From positions 33,850,216 to 33,914,215 of the forward strand of contig OY740768.1 of assembly GCA_963513935.1 (NCBI GenBank): a stretch of DNA of 64,000 bases, in the 5' to 3' direction. Source of the stretch: Aphrophora alni. Lineage: Eukaryota > Arthropoda > Insecta > Hemiptera > Aphrophoridae. Positions 58,401 through 64,000 of this stretch are shown one piece after another. Within the stretch, counting starts at the first letter, position 1; each line of letters begins with the position of its first letter. The translations under genes and the position numbers were made by a program. The notes beneath the pieces were generated by a model. That model searched no databases. It was not told the origin of the DNA and worked only from the letters and a program-made list of their open reading frames with translations.

Positions 58401-60226
58401 TTGTTTTCAAGAAGCAGGTATTCTTCCAACTTTTGGTTACTAAATTATACACAAAAACCCATTTTTAATAAATAATAGGTGTGTTCAAGAATAATCTTAA
58501 AAAGATTTGTTGGTTTGATATATGTAATATCAATACTCTTGTAAATATAAGACAATTCCAAGAAAGTACGAGAACAAGTGAGAGGGTTGGTCGACATGCA
58601 TCCACAGATGGATTATTTGAATGAGTCAATTTTGTATTAGGCATCCTATTTCCCGCCCTTTATATGAACTAATTTGTTGTGGATGGCGTAAAAAAGGTAC
58701 TACAGTGAAACTTCCCTTAGCGGACACTTCTAATAAACGGACATTTTTGGGGAATACCCAGACCGGCATCATGCTTTTCTGGCTTTTGTAGTGTTTCTAA
58801 ATAACGAACTTTTCCAAAAACGGACATGGACATGAAATTGATGACTAATGGGTCAGTTGAAACTTCCAAATAGTGGACAGTGGAGCATAAAATATCACCC
58901 TTTTCTAGGAAATTGTAGATTTCTCAAAACACACATTGCAATTTCTGTTCGGTATTACCCGAAAGTTGACTTTCTGGAAACTAGATTTGTTTTCTTTTTG
59001 TCTTTAACACAGCAGTCGTCGGTGTCCTTTAAGAATTCAGTTTCAATAATATTCCCATGAGAACAGTGTGTTGCATAGTTGTGTATTGTGATGTCTCTCT
59101 ATCTAAAACGTTTAACTTTAAACCTTACATACATTAATTTTCTCCTTTTTAAAATTTAGATTTTCCTAGTTTGCCTATTTGTTTATTCCGTAATGTAGTA
59201 CGAATAAATAATAATAAATAAAGAATATCATTTAATTTACAAATTTGTGTTTTATTCTGTATTTTTATGAGATTAAAACCATTATGCCTATTGTACTATA
59301 AAAACTTTAATATGTAATACAGTAGACAGTCGTGGAACAATACCAATGTTTAACTTATTTCACTTTTATTAACCACATATGCATTAAATTTTCTGAACAT
59401 GTTCAATATCGTAACAAAGCGCTATTCTGGTTGTTTACCATGCGTTATCATCCGGCCTATATAACTGCATCTCTCCTGATAGCGGACACTTCTCAATAGT
59501 GGACATTTTATGTGGTCTGAGCAGTGTCCGTTATTTGGAAGTTTCACTGTAATAGTTCAGGTATCTGTCATACATCTAATTGCACTAGAGTCAAATTGGA
59601 AAATGTATTTCACTCCCACAGAGCCTTAAAGTGTGGGCTAATTATTAGTTTATAACTAACTTATTACAATAATTGACTTACTTTTAAAACTTTATTATAT
59701 CTTCTTTAAAAATAGTTTTATTTTATTACTCTATATAGTGGAAGACTTATCTACTACATAACATATTTTATAAACTCCTTTTTTTTTATTAAGTGTGACC
59801 TTTTGTTTAATTTAGTGTTTATTGCATAAAACTATGATATTCAAATTGATTAAACTAGATCTCATAAAGATTTTGATAATTAATTCCCACAACCCACTTC
59901 ATTGATTTTAAAGGTAATGATTTTTTGTAACCTAACCTAACTGTATTACAATTACAAATAACTAAATATTTGCTTTAAATCTAGGTGGAAAACCATATCG
60001 ATGTGGAGTATGCTTCAGATCATTCTCTCGAAAAGGAGATGCAAAAGCACATTTATCCCGATGTCACAAAATAGATGTAATTAATGGAGAAGTAGAAGAA
60101 GTGGAGTACAAATATTCAGAATTTGTTTTAGATGCTAAGGATTCTCTCGATTTTCCAGTTGTAGCTGGAGAATATGTCATACAAATGGCTGATGTGGAAG
60201 TTGAAACAACATATGAAACAAATTAG
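34402..60226 (+). CDS. ZAD-C2H2 zinc-finger protein, 7 candidate coding exons over 25.8 kb
   Basis: A probable DNA-binding transcription regulator. Coding exons: 34402-34462, 39351-39517, 41000-41032 (candidate microexon), 47106-47255, 48805-48878, 52849-54101, 59985-60226. All have AG acceptors and GT donors, and phases agree, giving 659 aa (648 without the microexon). The N-terminal zinc-finger-associated domain has Cys41-x2-Cys44 (LCRFC) and Cys98-x2-Cys101 (LCLECIDKLRQCYE), the metal site used for dimerisation in insect ZAD proteins. After a linker, residues from 198 carry 13 C2H2 units in exon 52849-54101 and one in the last exon (YRCGVCFRSF). Unit 2 lacks its last His and unit 9 is irregular (NYHIKHYC), so both may be degenerate. 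The C-terminus is acidic (INGEVEEVEYKYSEF...VETTYETN). Start: ATG 34402 follows an acceptor at 34370, so an untranslated first exon lies upstream. AATAAA at 60305-60310. Introns are full of transposon remnants. Confidence 0.9.
34904..35400 (-). pseudogene. Jerky/Tigger-like transposase N-terminal remnant
   Basis: In the first intron of the zinc-finger gene, antisense. The minus strand reads KKNCNEIEKWCANQASGSGI and TMKKDKHSQVEESLYLWHEY, then in another frame GPLLQEKAVQIEGEDTLFTA and SDGWLDWWKKRFGIRQKTIS. These are the CENP-B-type DNA-binding domain and the following helix block of Jerky/Tigger transposases (F-xA-SxGWLxxFKxRxGI). A frameshift at about 35170 and upstream stops break it. The DDE domain is absent. 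Confidence 0.7.
35618..35661. repeat. GA-rich microsatellite
   Basis: Imperfect gag/ga repeat (gagagagggagggggaggaag then gagagagaga), 44 bases. Confidence 0.85.
35715..36755 (-). mobile_element. mariner-like element 1, decayed
   Basis: TA at 35715-35716 and 36754-36755 flanks terminal inverted repeats: cgaggcataatttttaagta at 35717 and, on the other strand, caaggcatgttttgtaagtg from 36753. The coding strand is minus. MSDPKVKQ lies near the right end, and TRPHAANV, LKRFRWEIF and FKSQAAXFFKQGMKKLV towards the left match the C-terminal mariner transposase blocks (DNARPHAA, RFxWE, LVxRxxxC). Frameshifts, stops and a loss of about 200-300 bp relative to a 1.3-kb mariner make it inactive. Confidence 0.75.
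37569..37768. mobile_element. short TA-flanked MITE, copy A
   Basis: The right end cggagactgcctg followed by TA (37767-37768) and a left end with ctctctgttataagcgg after TA (37569-37570) define a 196-bp element. It shares gcgttccggcaaagtgcc, gactatttatag, catatgtactgta and aaaaaggattttagta, in order, with the element at 49928-50204 in opposite orientation. Confidence 0.75.
37784..37814. repeat. poly-T tract
   Basis: About 30 T with few interruptions, between the MITE and a mariner fragment. It could be an inverted polyA tail, but nothing supports that directly. Confidence 0.8.
37850..38290 (+). pseudogene. mariner-like transposase C-terminal fragment 2
   Basis: KKRPELVGKLFYSSPEQNHV, ALCVKQFSTDKHITMLEHIS and YLPGLTPCDFFSFL at 37900-38068 match the mariner blocks RPELW, DNAPAHxALSVxQFLxxKxI and YSPDLAPCDFFLFP. 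The second catalytic Asp position is changed (HHDN became a non-acidic stretch), and stops follow. It lies directly before a different mariner at 38402. No terminal repeats seen. Confidence 0.65.
38402..39225 (+). mobile_element. mariner-like element 3, internally deleted
   Basis: TA (38402-38403, 39224-39225) flanks terminal inverted repeats cgagggggatccaaaagta and, from 39223 on the other strand, cgaggggggaccccaaaaa. The coding start MTDCREQREKFCFLLRKTPA (38488) continues through TRVYKWFQRFKNGEMSTEDQ and PRSGHPSMSRNDDNVEKINT, the mariner HTH and linker, then meets TGA at 38740-38742. The C-terminal part resumes in shifted frames with SPDLAPCDLFFVPPTQMDMK and EYQHCFEQWKKLLEKCIAVN up to 39173. 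The central part holding the first two catalytic aspartates is missing. About 820 bp against a usual 1.3 kb, so non-autonomous. Confidence 0.85.
39226..40105. other. exon 2 (ZAD) flanks and intron sequence
   Basis: Apart from the coding exon 39351-39517 of the zinc-finger gene, this stretch is AT-rich intron with no recognised element. Confidence 0.5.
40106..40330 (+). pseudogene. Tigger transposase N-terminal fossil
   Basis: From about 40109 the + strand reads MLKDKLEDLKHLDKGESRTK and FGVGKATISD after a stop, matching the psq/HTH N-terminus of Tigger/Jerky transposases (LKRLDxGES...FGVGxSTIxD). It decays after about 40 codons. It may belong to the same element as 42290-43265, with the middle replaced by unrelated sequence. 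Confidence 0.6.
41000..41032 (+). other. candidate 33-bp microexon of the ZAD zinc-finger gene
   Basis: Acceptor tttattcag at 40991-40999, 33 coding bases (LPESTNCSNVN), donor gtaagt at 41033. Both edges are phase 0, and the neighbouring exon joint (39517/47106) is also phase 0, so inclusion or skipping keeps the frame. It would add 11 residues between the two Cys pairs of the ZAD. Without it the Cys44-to-second-pair spacing is 43, closer to the usual ZAD value. It may be alternatively spliced or a chance match. Confidence 0.45.
42290..43265 (+). pseudogene. Tigger transposase DDE and C-terminal fossil
   Basis: VAKRELSAPGLRCAKN (about 42324-42372), AWITSALFKEWFDVHFVPAV (42512-42570), IKAIFLPPNLTSLLQSIDQQ (42668-42725) and HQILTDQEILSLLTQECNHE (43025-43085) appear in order in shifting frames. 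They match the Tigger DDE block (W-xT-xxFxxWfxxxFxP, PPNxTSLlQPMDQGV) and the C-terminal dimer tail (L-tDeEIv). The usual catalytic NAP-H motif is garbled (LIMNNATSH). Many stops and frameshifts show an old copy. It lies in the intron between candidate exons 41000 and 47106 of the zinc-finger gene. Confidence 0.75.
43756..43830. repeat. 37-bp tandem duplication
   Basis: gaattRgactgtgattttt followed by tttatagaaagtaaaac occurs twice in tandem (about 43756 and 43793) with small differences. Confidence 0.8.
44300..44372. repeat. 48-bp period tandem duplication
   Basis: attaatattatatatggatg followed by agatgt starts at 44300 and again at 44348. Confidence 0.8.
44540..45540 (-). pseudogene. non-LTR retrotransposon RNase H region split by a pogo insertion
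   Basis: On the minus strand, sequence to the right of 45413 carries SNYQAAL-like (SDSQAAL) and VWECFLS, and sequence left of 44717 carries SKLACLFMVQPVWMPGHRG. These are consecutive blocks of a retrotransposon RNase H domain (catalytic motif, then VWVPGHRG). The pogo element with its TA duplication lies exactly between them, and the flanks join in one open frame if the element and one TA are ignored. Upstream stops and the changed SDSQ motif show it is inactive. Confidence 0.75.
44717..45413 (-). mobile_element. non-autonomous pogo/Tigger element nested in retrotransposon
   Basis: TA at 44717-44718 and 45412-45413 flanks 25-bp terminal inverted repeats: cagtagagtctcgcaaactc at 44719 and, from 45411 on the other strand, cagtagagtcccgcaaactc. 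The minus strand has an ATG at 45000 encoding MSELRKLKRVLVSIEMRVNV and RLDKGESVKKLCDEFNVGKV, a CENP-B/psq-type DNA-binding start. After about 50 residues it runs out because the rest of the transposase is deleted. A 71-bp GC-richer unit starting gccgYggtgtttttacRccg is duplicated at about 45161 and 45232. Total length 693 bp. Confidence 0.88.
45690..45880 (+). repeat. possible tRNA-related SINE
   Basis: gtgggttcgaatcctaatc at about 45708 is a strong B-box match (GGTTCGAATCC). It is followed by a GC-richer non-coding body with ctgtggtatggcggagggag and tgtatccagctgcacaaacc, unlike its surroundings. The A box upstream is not clear. It may instead be part of a longer retroelement. Confidence 0.4.
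45920..47105. other. AT-rich intron sequence
   Basis: Intron before zinc-finger exon 47106-47255. No repeat family or coding trace recognised. Confidence 0.5.
47256..48804. other. intron between ZAD exon and linker exon
   Basis: AT-rich intron with a poly-T tract at 48249-48273. Short open frames show no similarity I recognise. Confidence 0.5.
49928..50204. mobile_element. short TA-flanked MITE, copy B
   Basis: TA at 49928-49929 and 50203-50204 flanks ends caggcagtccctgtttacaa and, on the other strand, caagtagtccccattataaa. The 273-bp body is homologous, in reverse orientation, to 37569-37768. The end sequence starting CAG plus TA duplication fits pogo-derived MITEs. Confidence 0.78.
51100..51180 (+). 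repeat. possible Penelope-like terminal stem-loop
   Basis: tcacttgataacgggaattg, a loop, then attcccgaaacgttgtg (51116-51158). The cgggaat/attcccg hairpin followed by GAAACGTTG is characteristic of Penelope-like terminal repeats. Confidence 0.4.
51243..52270 (-). pseudogene. decayed protein-coding remnant, possibly an envelope-like glycoprotein
   Basis: Two minus-strand open frames (52267-51977 and 51497-51243) plus the frameshifted stretch between them show coding-like composition, with several spaced cysteines and an ordered mix of beta-strand-like segments. They also have potential N-glycosylation sites, as expected for an ectodomain. I do not recognise a specific family with confidence; endogenous envelope-like proteins of insect retroelements or of mononega-like viruses are possibilities. 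The region contains at least two frame changes, so no protein can be made. No transmembrane segment or fusion-peptide was identified. Confidence 0.25.
52273..52345. repeat. possible single end of a pogo-like element
   Basis: agtcctgattatctgaactt followed by cattcggttaatagaaaatt and ctgataatctgg looks like the subterminal sequence of pogo-type elements. No matching opposite end was found. Confidence 0.25.
52849..54101 (+). other. main C2H2 zinc-finger exon
   Basis: Part of the ZAD zinc-finger gene (see entry 34402-60226). It encodes 13 of the 14 finger units. First finger CGLCSKIFSSF; last SCSECNRSFKRL with HQTVH. The donor g|gtaagt lies after HSG at 54101. If the intron were retained, the frame would run on to a stop at 54176-54178, giving a protein lacking the last finger and the acidic tail. 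Confidence 0.9.
54180..55934. other. AT-rich intron sequence
   Basis: First part of the 5.9-kb last intron of the zinc-finger gene. No element or coding trace recognised; a short (ta)n/(tg)n run occurs near 54578-54606. Confidence 0.45.
55935..56625 (+). pseudogene. non-LTR retrotransposon endonuclease fragment
   Basis: In the last intron of the zinc-finger gene. VAIKITIPYKVTICCMYLPP and LIDHIRELPVAFLF at about 56028-56160 match the apurinic-type endonuclease domain of I/R1/LOA elements (avxixxxxxxtvcsvYlPP ... lixqLPxPflllGDFN). The GDFN motif itself is lost. STGG and NNHAPLKLTFSDFS (about 56340-56390) suggest the SDHxPI region. Stops and frameshifts show decay. Confidence 0.55.
57000..58190. 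repeat. cluster of degenerate repeat units
   Basis: Related motifs return several times in the same order: tcaaatatgttagtaaRttt (57277 as taaatatgttaataac, 57876, 58003), then gtgagacataactattg/gtgaaatataaatgttga with attgtgggYRcctatttta (57480-57520, 58055-58095), then ataaaaatcggtNgaa (57080, 57685). The units are 200-300 bp and heavily diverged. They could be an old tandem array or several copies of one element. Non-coding. Confidence 0.5.
58701..59551. mobile_element. pogo-type non-autonomous element
   Basis: TA at 58701-58702 and 59550-59551 flanks inverted repeats cagtgaaacttcccttagcg and, from 59549 on the other strand, cagtgaaacttccaaataac, each followed by ggacac. Inner copies of the theme (agcggacacttct, ggacattttat, tagtggacag) recur near both ends, probably subterminal transposase sites. 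An open frame at 58848-59060 shows no transposase similarity. Length 847 bp. Confidence 0.85.
59552..59984. other. AT-rich end of last intron
   Basis: No feature recognised apart from the acceptor ctag at 59981-59984. Confidence 0.5.
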
Positions 60227-60304
60227 TGTTAACCACTAGTGATGGATATTTGTGATTATAATATGTCAGTATATTTTCCTTCTAATGTACAGTACAACTT
60301 TTTA

Positions 60305-60310
60305 AATAAA
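60305..60310 (+). terminator. zinc-finger gene polyadenylation signal
   Basis: AATAAA 79 bases after the stop codon of the ZAD zinc-finger gene. Confidence 0.55.
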
Positions 60311-60329
60311 CTACCATAGTTTCTATAGT

Positions 60330-61359
60330 GCACTGCAAATCAAACATACAGAGTTTGTTTTTATAATGTTTGAAAAAAAACAAGGGGACCAAATTTTTTT
60401 CATTTATTCACTCTGTATGCTAAATTATGTATGAGATTAAATGTAGACATTCAATTCTTATTTATTACAGCATAGTTGCTCTTTTGACTAATTTTAAACA
60501 TTGTTAAATCCTTATTCAGATCTCTTCTTAACAGGCACAATGTAATTGTATTGTGAGAACATGGCAAAATGAATCATCAGAAAATGTTCAGATATTATAA
60601 GGATGCCAGTAAGTATTTAAAGTGTAAGAATTGATATTATACTTTGTTAGTCCCAAAAAGAAAACATGGTGTTTAATATAACTTTTAGATTCTCTCTTAT
60701 GGTTTCTTAATGTGATTTTTTTCACCCTTTTATAGCCTGAAAACAGTTTTATGAGATTATTAACATTTTGTATGGCGAAAATTTTTTTTTAATTAAACAC
60801 ATTTTACTTAGTTTTCTAGAACATTCTTCACAATCACCAAATAGCAAACAATGGACCCATTGTTGAGTTCTAATTATGTGAAAAAAATTGATTATCAGTC
60901 AAATAATTTTCAAGATACAATGATTGTTACAGTTCGATTTCAACCTATTGACAAGGGAGCTCTGTTCCAGAAATTAGTAACTTTTATTTTGAGAGACAAG
61001 TTTTGAAATACACTTGAAAAAACAACTAGGTTGTAAAATATACTTTTTTTTACCTAATTGGTACATATGCAATGTTGGTCACTACTACTCCACATGGCAT
61101 GGTGTGTTGTTCCACTAAAATATGTTTTGCTACCTTCACTTCTCATTAAAGTCTCACTCCTATATAAAAATAAATCCCATTAAGATTTACAGTTTGCTCT
61201 TTCACATTCTTACAACACTTTTTAAAGAAAGAACTAGTGATTCTGAGATATGGTAAATTGGCTGGTGAAAGGTTGGGAATATGACTAAAATAATGGAATA
61301 TTATTGTTCAAAATGATCTCTGTAATGTTATTACACTATAATAAAAGATATAATAAATC
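60330..61359. other. AT-rich intergenic sequence
   Basis: No gene or element recognised between the zinc-finger gene and the next transposon. Confidence 0.5.
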
Positions 61360-62574
61360 TATAGTTCACTGCTTGAAATCGGGCGGGTGGCTTGTTTAGC
61401 GCTGTTGTCACATATGGAACCGGCCTAGCGAGGGATGGTCGAAAGTCGCTCACCCCTACGCACTAATTGACAACCTTGAGCGTCCAGTGTTGCCTAGTTC
61501 GAGCGTCAGACAATTGCTTGTCCGTGCCTGTCGCTGCTCAATACATTTGCTATAAGTTTCCTTAATTGTTTTTAAAGTATTTTTATTTTTGTGTGATATT
61601 TAAATAGTGTATTAATGTATATATTATTAATAGTGTATAAATTTTAAATTGTACAGTGTATATATAGCGGTAATATGTAAATTATATTTTTAAGTGTTAG
61701 GAACTGTTAATTTCTGGACTTATTTCATTATTTTTGGGTTACGGCTTTATATATAAAAAATGTCAAATATGGACTGTCTTCTGCGAACTCCTGTGAAACA
61801 ACGCCGACTTAAAAGTTTGTGTAAGAACGACATTCAAAGCCAAACGAAAGGAGTTATTGTCAACGTTTACATATTTGATAAAAAACTAGCAGATCCAGAG
61901 TTTTTAAAAAGTGTAAATTTTAAAGACAGTCAGATGGTAGCGTCAATGATGACTGGTGTTAGCTTGAGATCAGTTCAACGGTGTGTGTCTGAAGATAAGA
62001 ACTTATAAGATTTTATAAAAACGATTTTTTTATTAATGTCGGAAATGAGTTTGCCTAAAAATGAAAAAGAAAATATAGGTATTAATTTAACAACCTTTAA
62101 AACATATAATACATTTTCCGGGTAACTAAACTATGTAAATCAGTTGGTTTTCGATTTGAATACTCTCAACAATATTATCCGATTTCCGCCAATTATAATG
62201 TTAGAATAATAAATATTTCTCTCAATTAAACGCTTCATGAAACGAACTCGGGTGTGATAATTGATAATTGTATGAATTATCATTCATACAGCAGGTTCCT
62301 GTAAACCTTAACATAACAGGTTTAACCGCCCCTGTAATCTTGGTGACACATTATTTACCATTGTTTATATAAATTTAATACGTAAAATTTAGCTTTGCGA
62401 TTGGCTTCTACAATCGACATTATTTAAAAGAAACAATCATATTAAGCACTCAATGTATAATTTTCTTGTGAATGAAACTTGTAAGCTAGCACAAAATACG
62501 GGCTGACCGTTTCACGAGCCATGTGGCAACACTGTATTTTCAGCCACACGTCCGATTTCGTGCAGTGGACTATA
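61360..62574 (+). mobile_element. IS630/Tc1-mariner-like non-autonomous element with about 33-bp terminal inverted repeats
   Basis: TA at 61360-61361 and 62573-62574. The ends are tagttcactgcttgaaatcg (61362) and, on the other strand from 62572, tagtccactgcacgaaatcg, both continuing into gggcggg/gacgtg and then tggct. GC-rich subterminal DNA follows on each side. An ATG at 61760 opens an 82-aa frame whose TGVSLRSVQRCVSED resembles TGVSIRSVSRINKEL of the transposase at 1-790, so this is the DNA-binding N-terminus of a related but different transposase. The catalytic part is deleted. Length 1,211 bp. Confidence 0.82.
61760..62008 (+). CDS. truncated transposase, N-terminal DNA-binding part
   Basis: 82 aa: MSNMDCLLRTPVKQRRLKSL, then a segment DIQSQTKGVIVNVYIFDKKL (compare SQSREIVSNVYKFM at the other end of the window) and TGVSLRSVQRCVSEDKNL before the stop. 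This is the HTH part of an IS630-like transposase without a DDE domain. If translated it could bind element ends and act as a dominant inhibitor, but that is inference. It lies inside the element 61360-62574. Confidence 0.6.
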   Translation: MSNMDCLLRTPVKQRRLKSLCKNDIQSQTKGVIVNVYIFDKKLADPEFLKSVNFKDSQMVASMMTGVSLRSVQRCVSEDKNL

Positions 62575-64000
62575 GATATAGTATTAAAGTTTTTAATATA
62601 AACCATAGTCAATGAAATGAATTTAAATACAATAAATATAAAATTTCAACAAATCATTTTTTTGCATTCATATATTGATTAATTTACTACAATATTATAT
62701 AATATTATATTTTGTATGAAAAGGAGACAGGCTTACCTTGGAAAGTATTGGTTCTTGGTATTACCTAATAGTATACAAGAAAACACAAATAAAAACACTA
62801 AAGTTCTGAAATATTTCAAAACACTGTGTAATAGTGTACATTTTTAGTTCTTTGATCTTAAATAGGATGGGATATACTTTGATCTTAGATAGAATGGGGT
62901 GTACGTTTAGACTTGATGAATCAAGCAGGAAATGTATTTTGTTGTTTTTTTGAATAAATTCAATAAAGACTAAATAATATGAATAACAGTAAGTGGTCAG
63001 AGAAATTTATTCTATGTATTATAATAATTAGAATGATTATAAACTTTAAATTTAAAAAGTGCAGTGCAAGCATTTTGTATACAAAGACCAAAGACTTGGT
63101 ATTAACCGCCAAGTGAAAAATTATTTAGTCTGGGTAGAACTTTCAAGGAGAGTGGACGTTTCTCAGATAAGTCATGTCCGGTTCGGTTCGGACGAAGGCG
63201 AAGTACTAAGAGAAAGTGTTTTCTTTAGTAAATATGAACTCTTTAACATATAATGTTATGTACTGTTATGATTCAGTCACGTTTGAATCAAAAAATGAAT
63301 GTTTAAAAGTAAAAGTATTCGATTTAGTAATTTTTATAATCGGCAAAGGTATGACGGAACCGGAAAACACGTATGCAAAGACTAAGTTTTTTTGGTGTTT
63401 CATGTAAAGCAAAGCAATTTGAACGTTTAATTTATACTTATAATAATGTGAACAATTGATGTGTTCTCACCAGAGAAAAACGTGAACTGAAAAGATTAAC
63501 TCTGAATAACAATAGAAGTGATTGTGGTGAAACGACGCCTTGCATTTACGATGAGGAAAGGTTGTGATTTTTTAAATGAAAAGTTTATTTCAATCAAATA
63601 TACACGTATAAACTATTATTTATGTAAAATAAAATATAATTGTTTAATGACTTATAATTTTGTTGAATTTTAATTTTGTATTTGTAATTTTGTCAGATAG
63701 ATGTCTCTTTATAAAGGACATGATATGTTATTTTAAATGTAATGTTAAAATTTATAAGAGATTTTATGTTAAAAAATTTTTAGTTGAATAATTTTAAATA
63801 TGAAATCATAAATAGATGATATTTTAATAAAATTTAAAAGTATATTAATTTTTCTAAACATTATTAAATTCAATTTCAACAACTAGGTTGCAACCAAAAT
63901 TTAAATTTAACAAACTTAATAAAATTAAATTCTTTTTTAAAAAACCATGTTTTCAATAAAATATATATAGAGGATGTTTTAACATGTAATAAATTAATGT
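62575..64000. other. AT-rich sequence at the right edge
   Basis: Short open frames at 63059-63407 do not show similarity I can recognise. The AT palindromic run aatattatataatattata is at 62690-62709. Otherwise featureless. Confidence 0.45.

Noticed and set aside
63059..63407. Two short + frames near the right edge
   Set aside because: No recognisable motif and overlapping frames; composition close to that of the surrounding AT-rich DNA with a few GC-richer words.
1..64000. CRISPR arrays, bacterial operons, phage or plasmid features
   Set aside because: None visible. The sequence is typical eukaryotic intron and repeat DNA; the direct repeats found are transposon-related or microsatellites.

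Overview
The window looks like AT-rich nuclear DNA of an insect. It has long introns, GT-AG splice sites, single-copy eukaryotic genes broken into exons, and many short degenerate transposons. The clearest taxonomic clue is a ZAD plus multi-C2H2 zinc-finger gene, an architecture that is mostly insect. The large introns and the mix of pogo/Tigger, mariner, piggyBac, hAT and non-LTR remnants suggest a hemimetabolous insect, possibly a hemipteran, but I cannot name the species. I saw no bacterial genes, operons, CRISPR arrays, rRNA or intact tRNA genes.

Three host genes are supported by splice-consistent exons. (1) The last two coding exons of a FAM50/XAP5 homologue lie on + at 4661-4815 and 7977-8201; the upstream exons are not seen and probably lie left of the window. 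(2) A compact nitrobindin-like heme-binding protein of 167 aa lies on - in three exons between 20652 and 16996, convergent with FAM50. (3) A ZAD/C2H2 zinc-finger protein of about 650 aa with 14 finger units lies on + from 34402 to 60226. Its seven candidate coding exons are spread over 25.8 kb and its introns are full of transposon debris. A 33-bp candidate microexon (41000-41032) falls inside the ZAD. Genes 2 and 3 are divergent.

Most of the rest is mobile DNA. From left to right: an IS630-like DDE transposase pseudogene (1-790) and a Tigger fossil (1100-1560); a 187-bp near-perfect palindrome in the FAM50 intron (4980-5166); a TTAA-flanked MITE (9812-10538) and an internally deleted piggyBac (10800-11596); a hAT-like element with 8-bp target duplications (13565-14615); non-LTR retrotransposon pieces (17.6-24.5 kb); a 1.7-kb nested fold-back repeat (28.7-30.4 kb); a hAT/ZMYM1-type remnant (32.5-33.7 kb); a Jerky/Tigger remnant; three mariner remnants (35.7-39.2 kb); decayed Tigger coding DNA (40.1-43.3 kb); a pogo element inserted into a retrotransposon RNase H region (44.5-45.5 kb); paired copies of a short TA-flanked MITE; a possible decayed envelope-like fragment (51.2-52.3 kb); a non-LTR endonuclease fragment (55.9-56.6 kb); a cluster of degenerate repeats (57.0-58.2 kb); a 0.85-kb pogo-type element (58.7-59.55 kb); and a 1.2-kb element with about 33-bp terminal inverted repeats carrying a transposase N-terminus (61.36-62.57 kb).

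The most interesting structures are the fold-back complex at 28.7-30.8 kb, the ZAD microexon, the pogo insertion whose removal restores a reading frame, and several dispersed stem-loops that resemble degenerate hammerhead-ribozyme cores of Penelope-like retroelements. No wholly new system is proven here.
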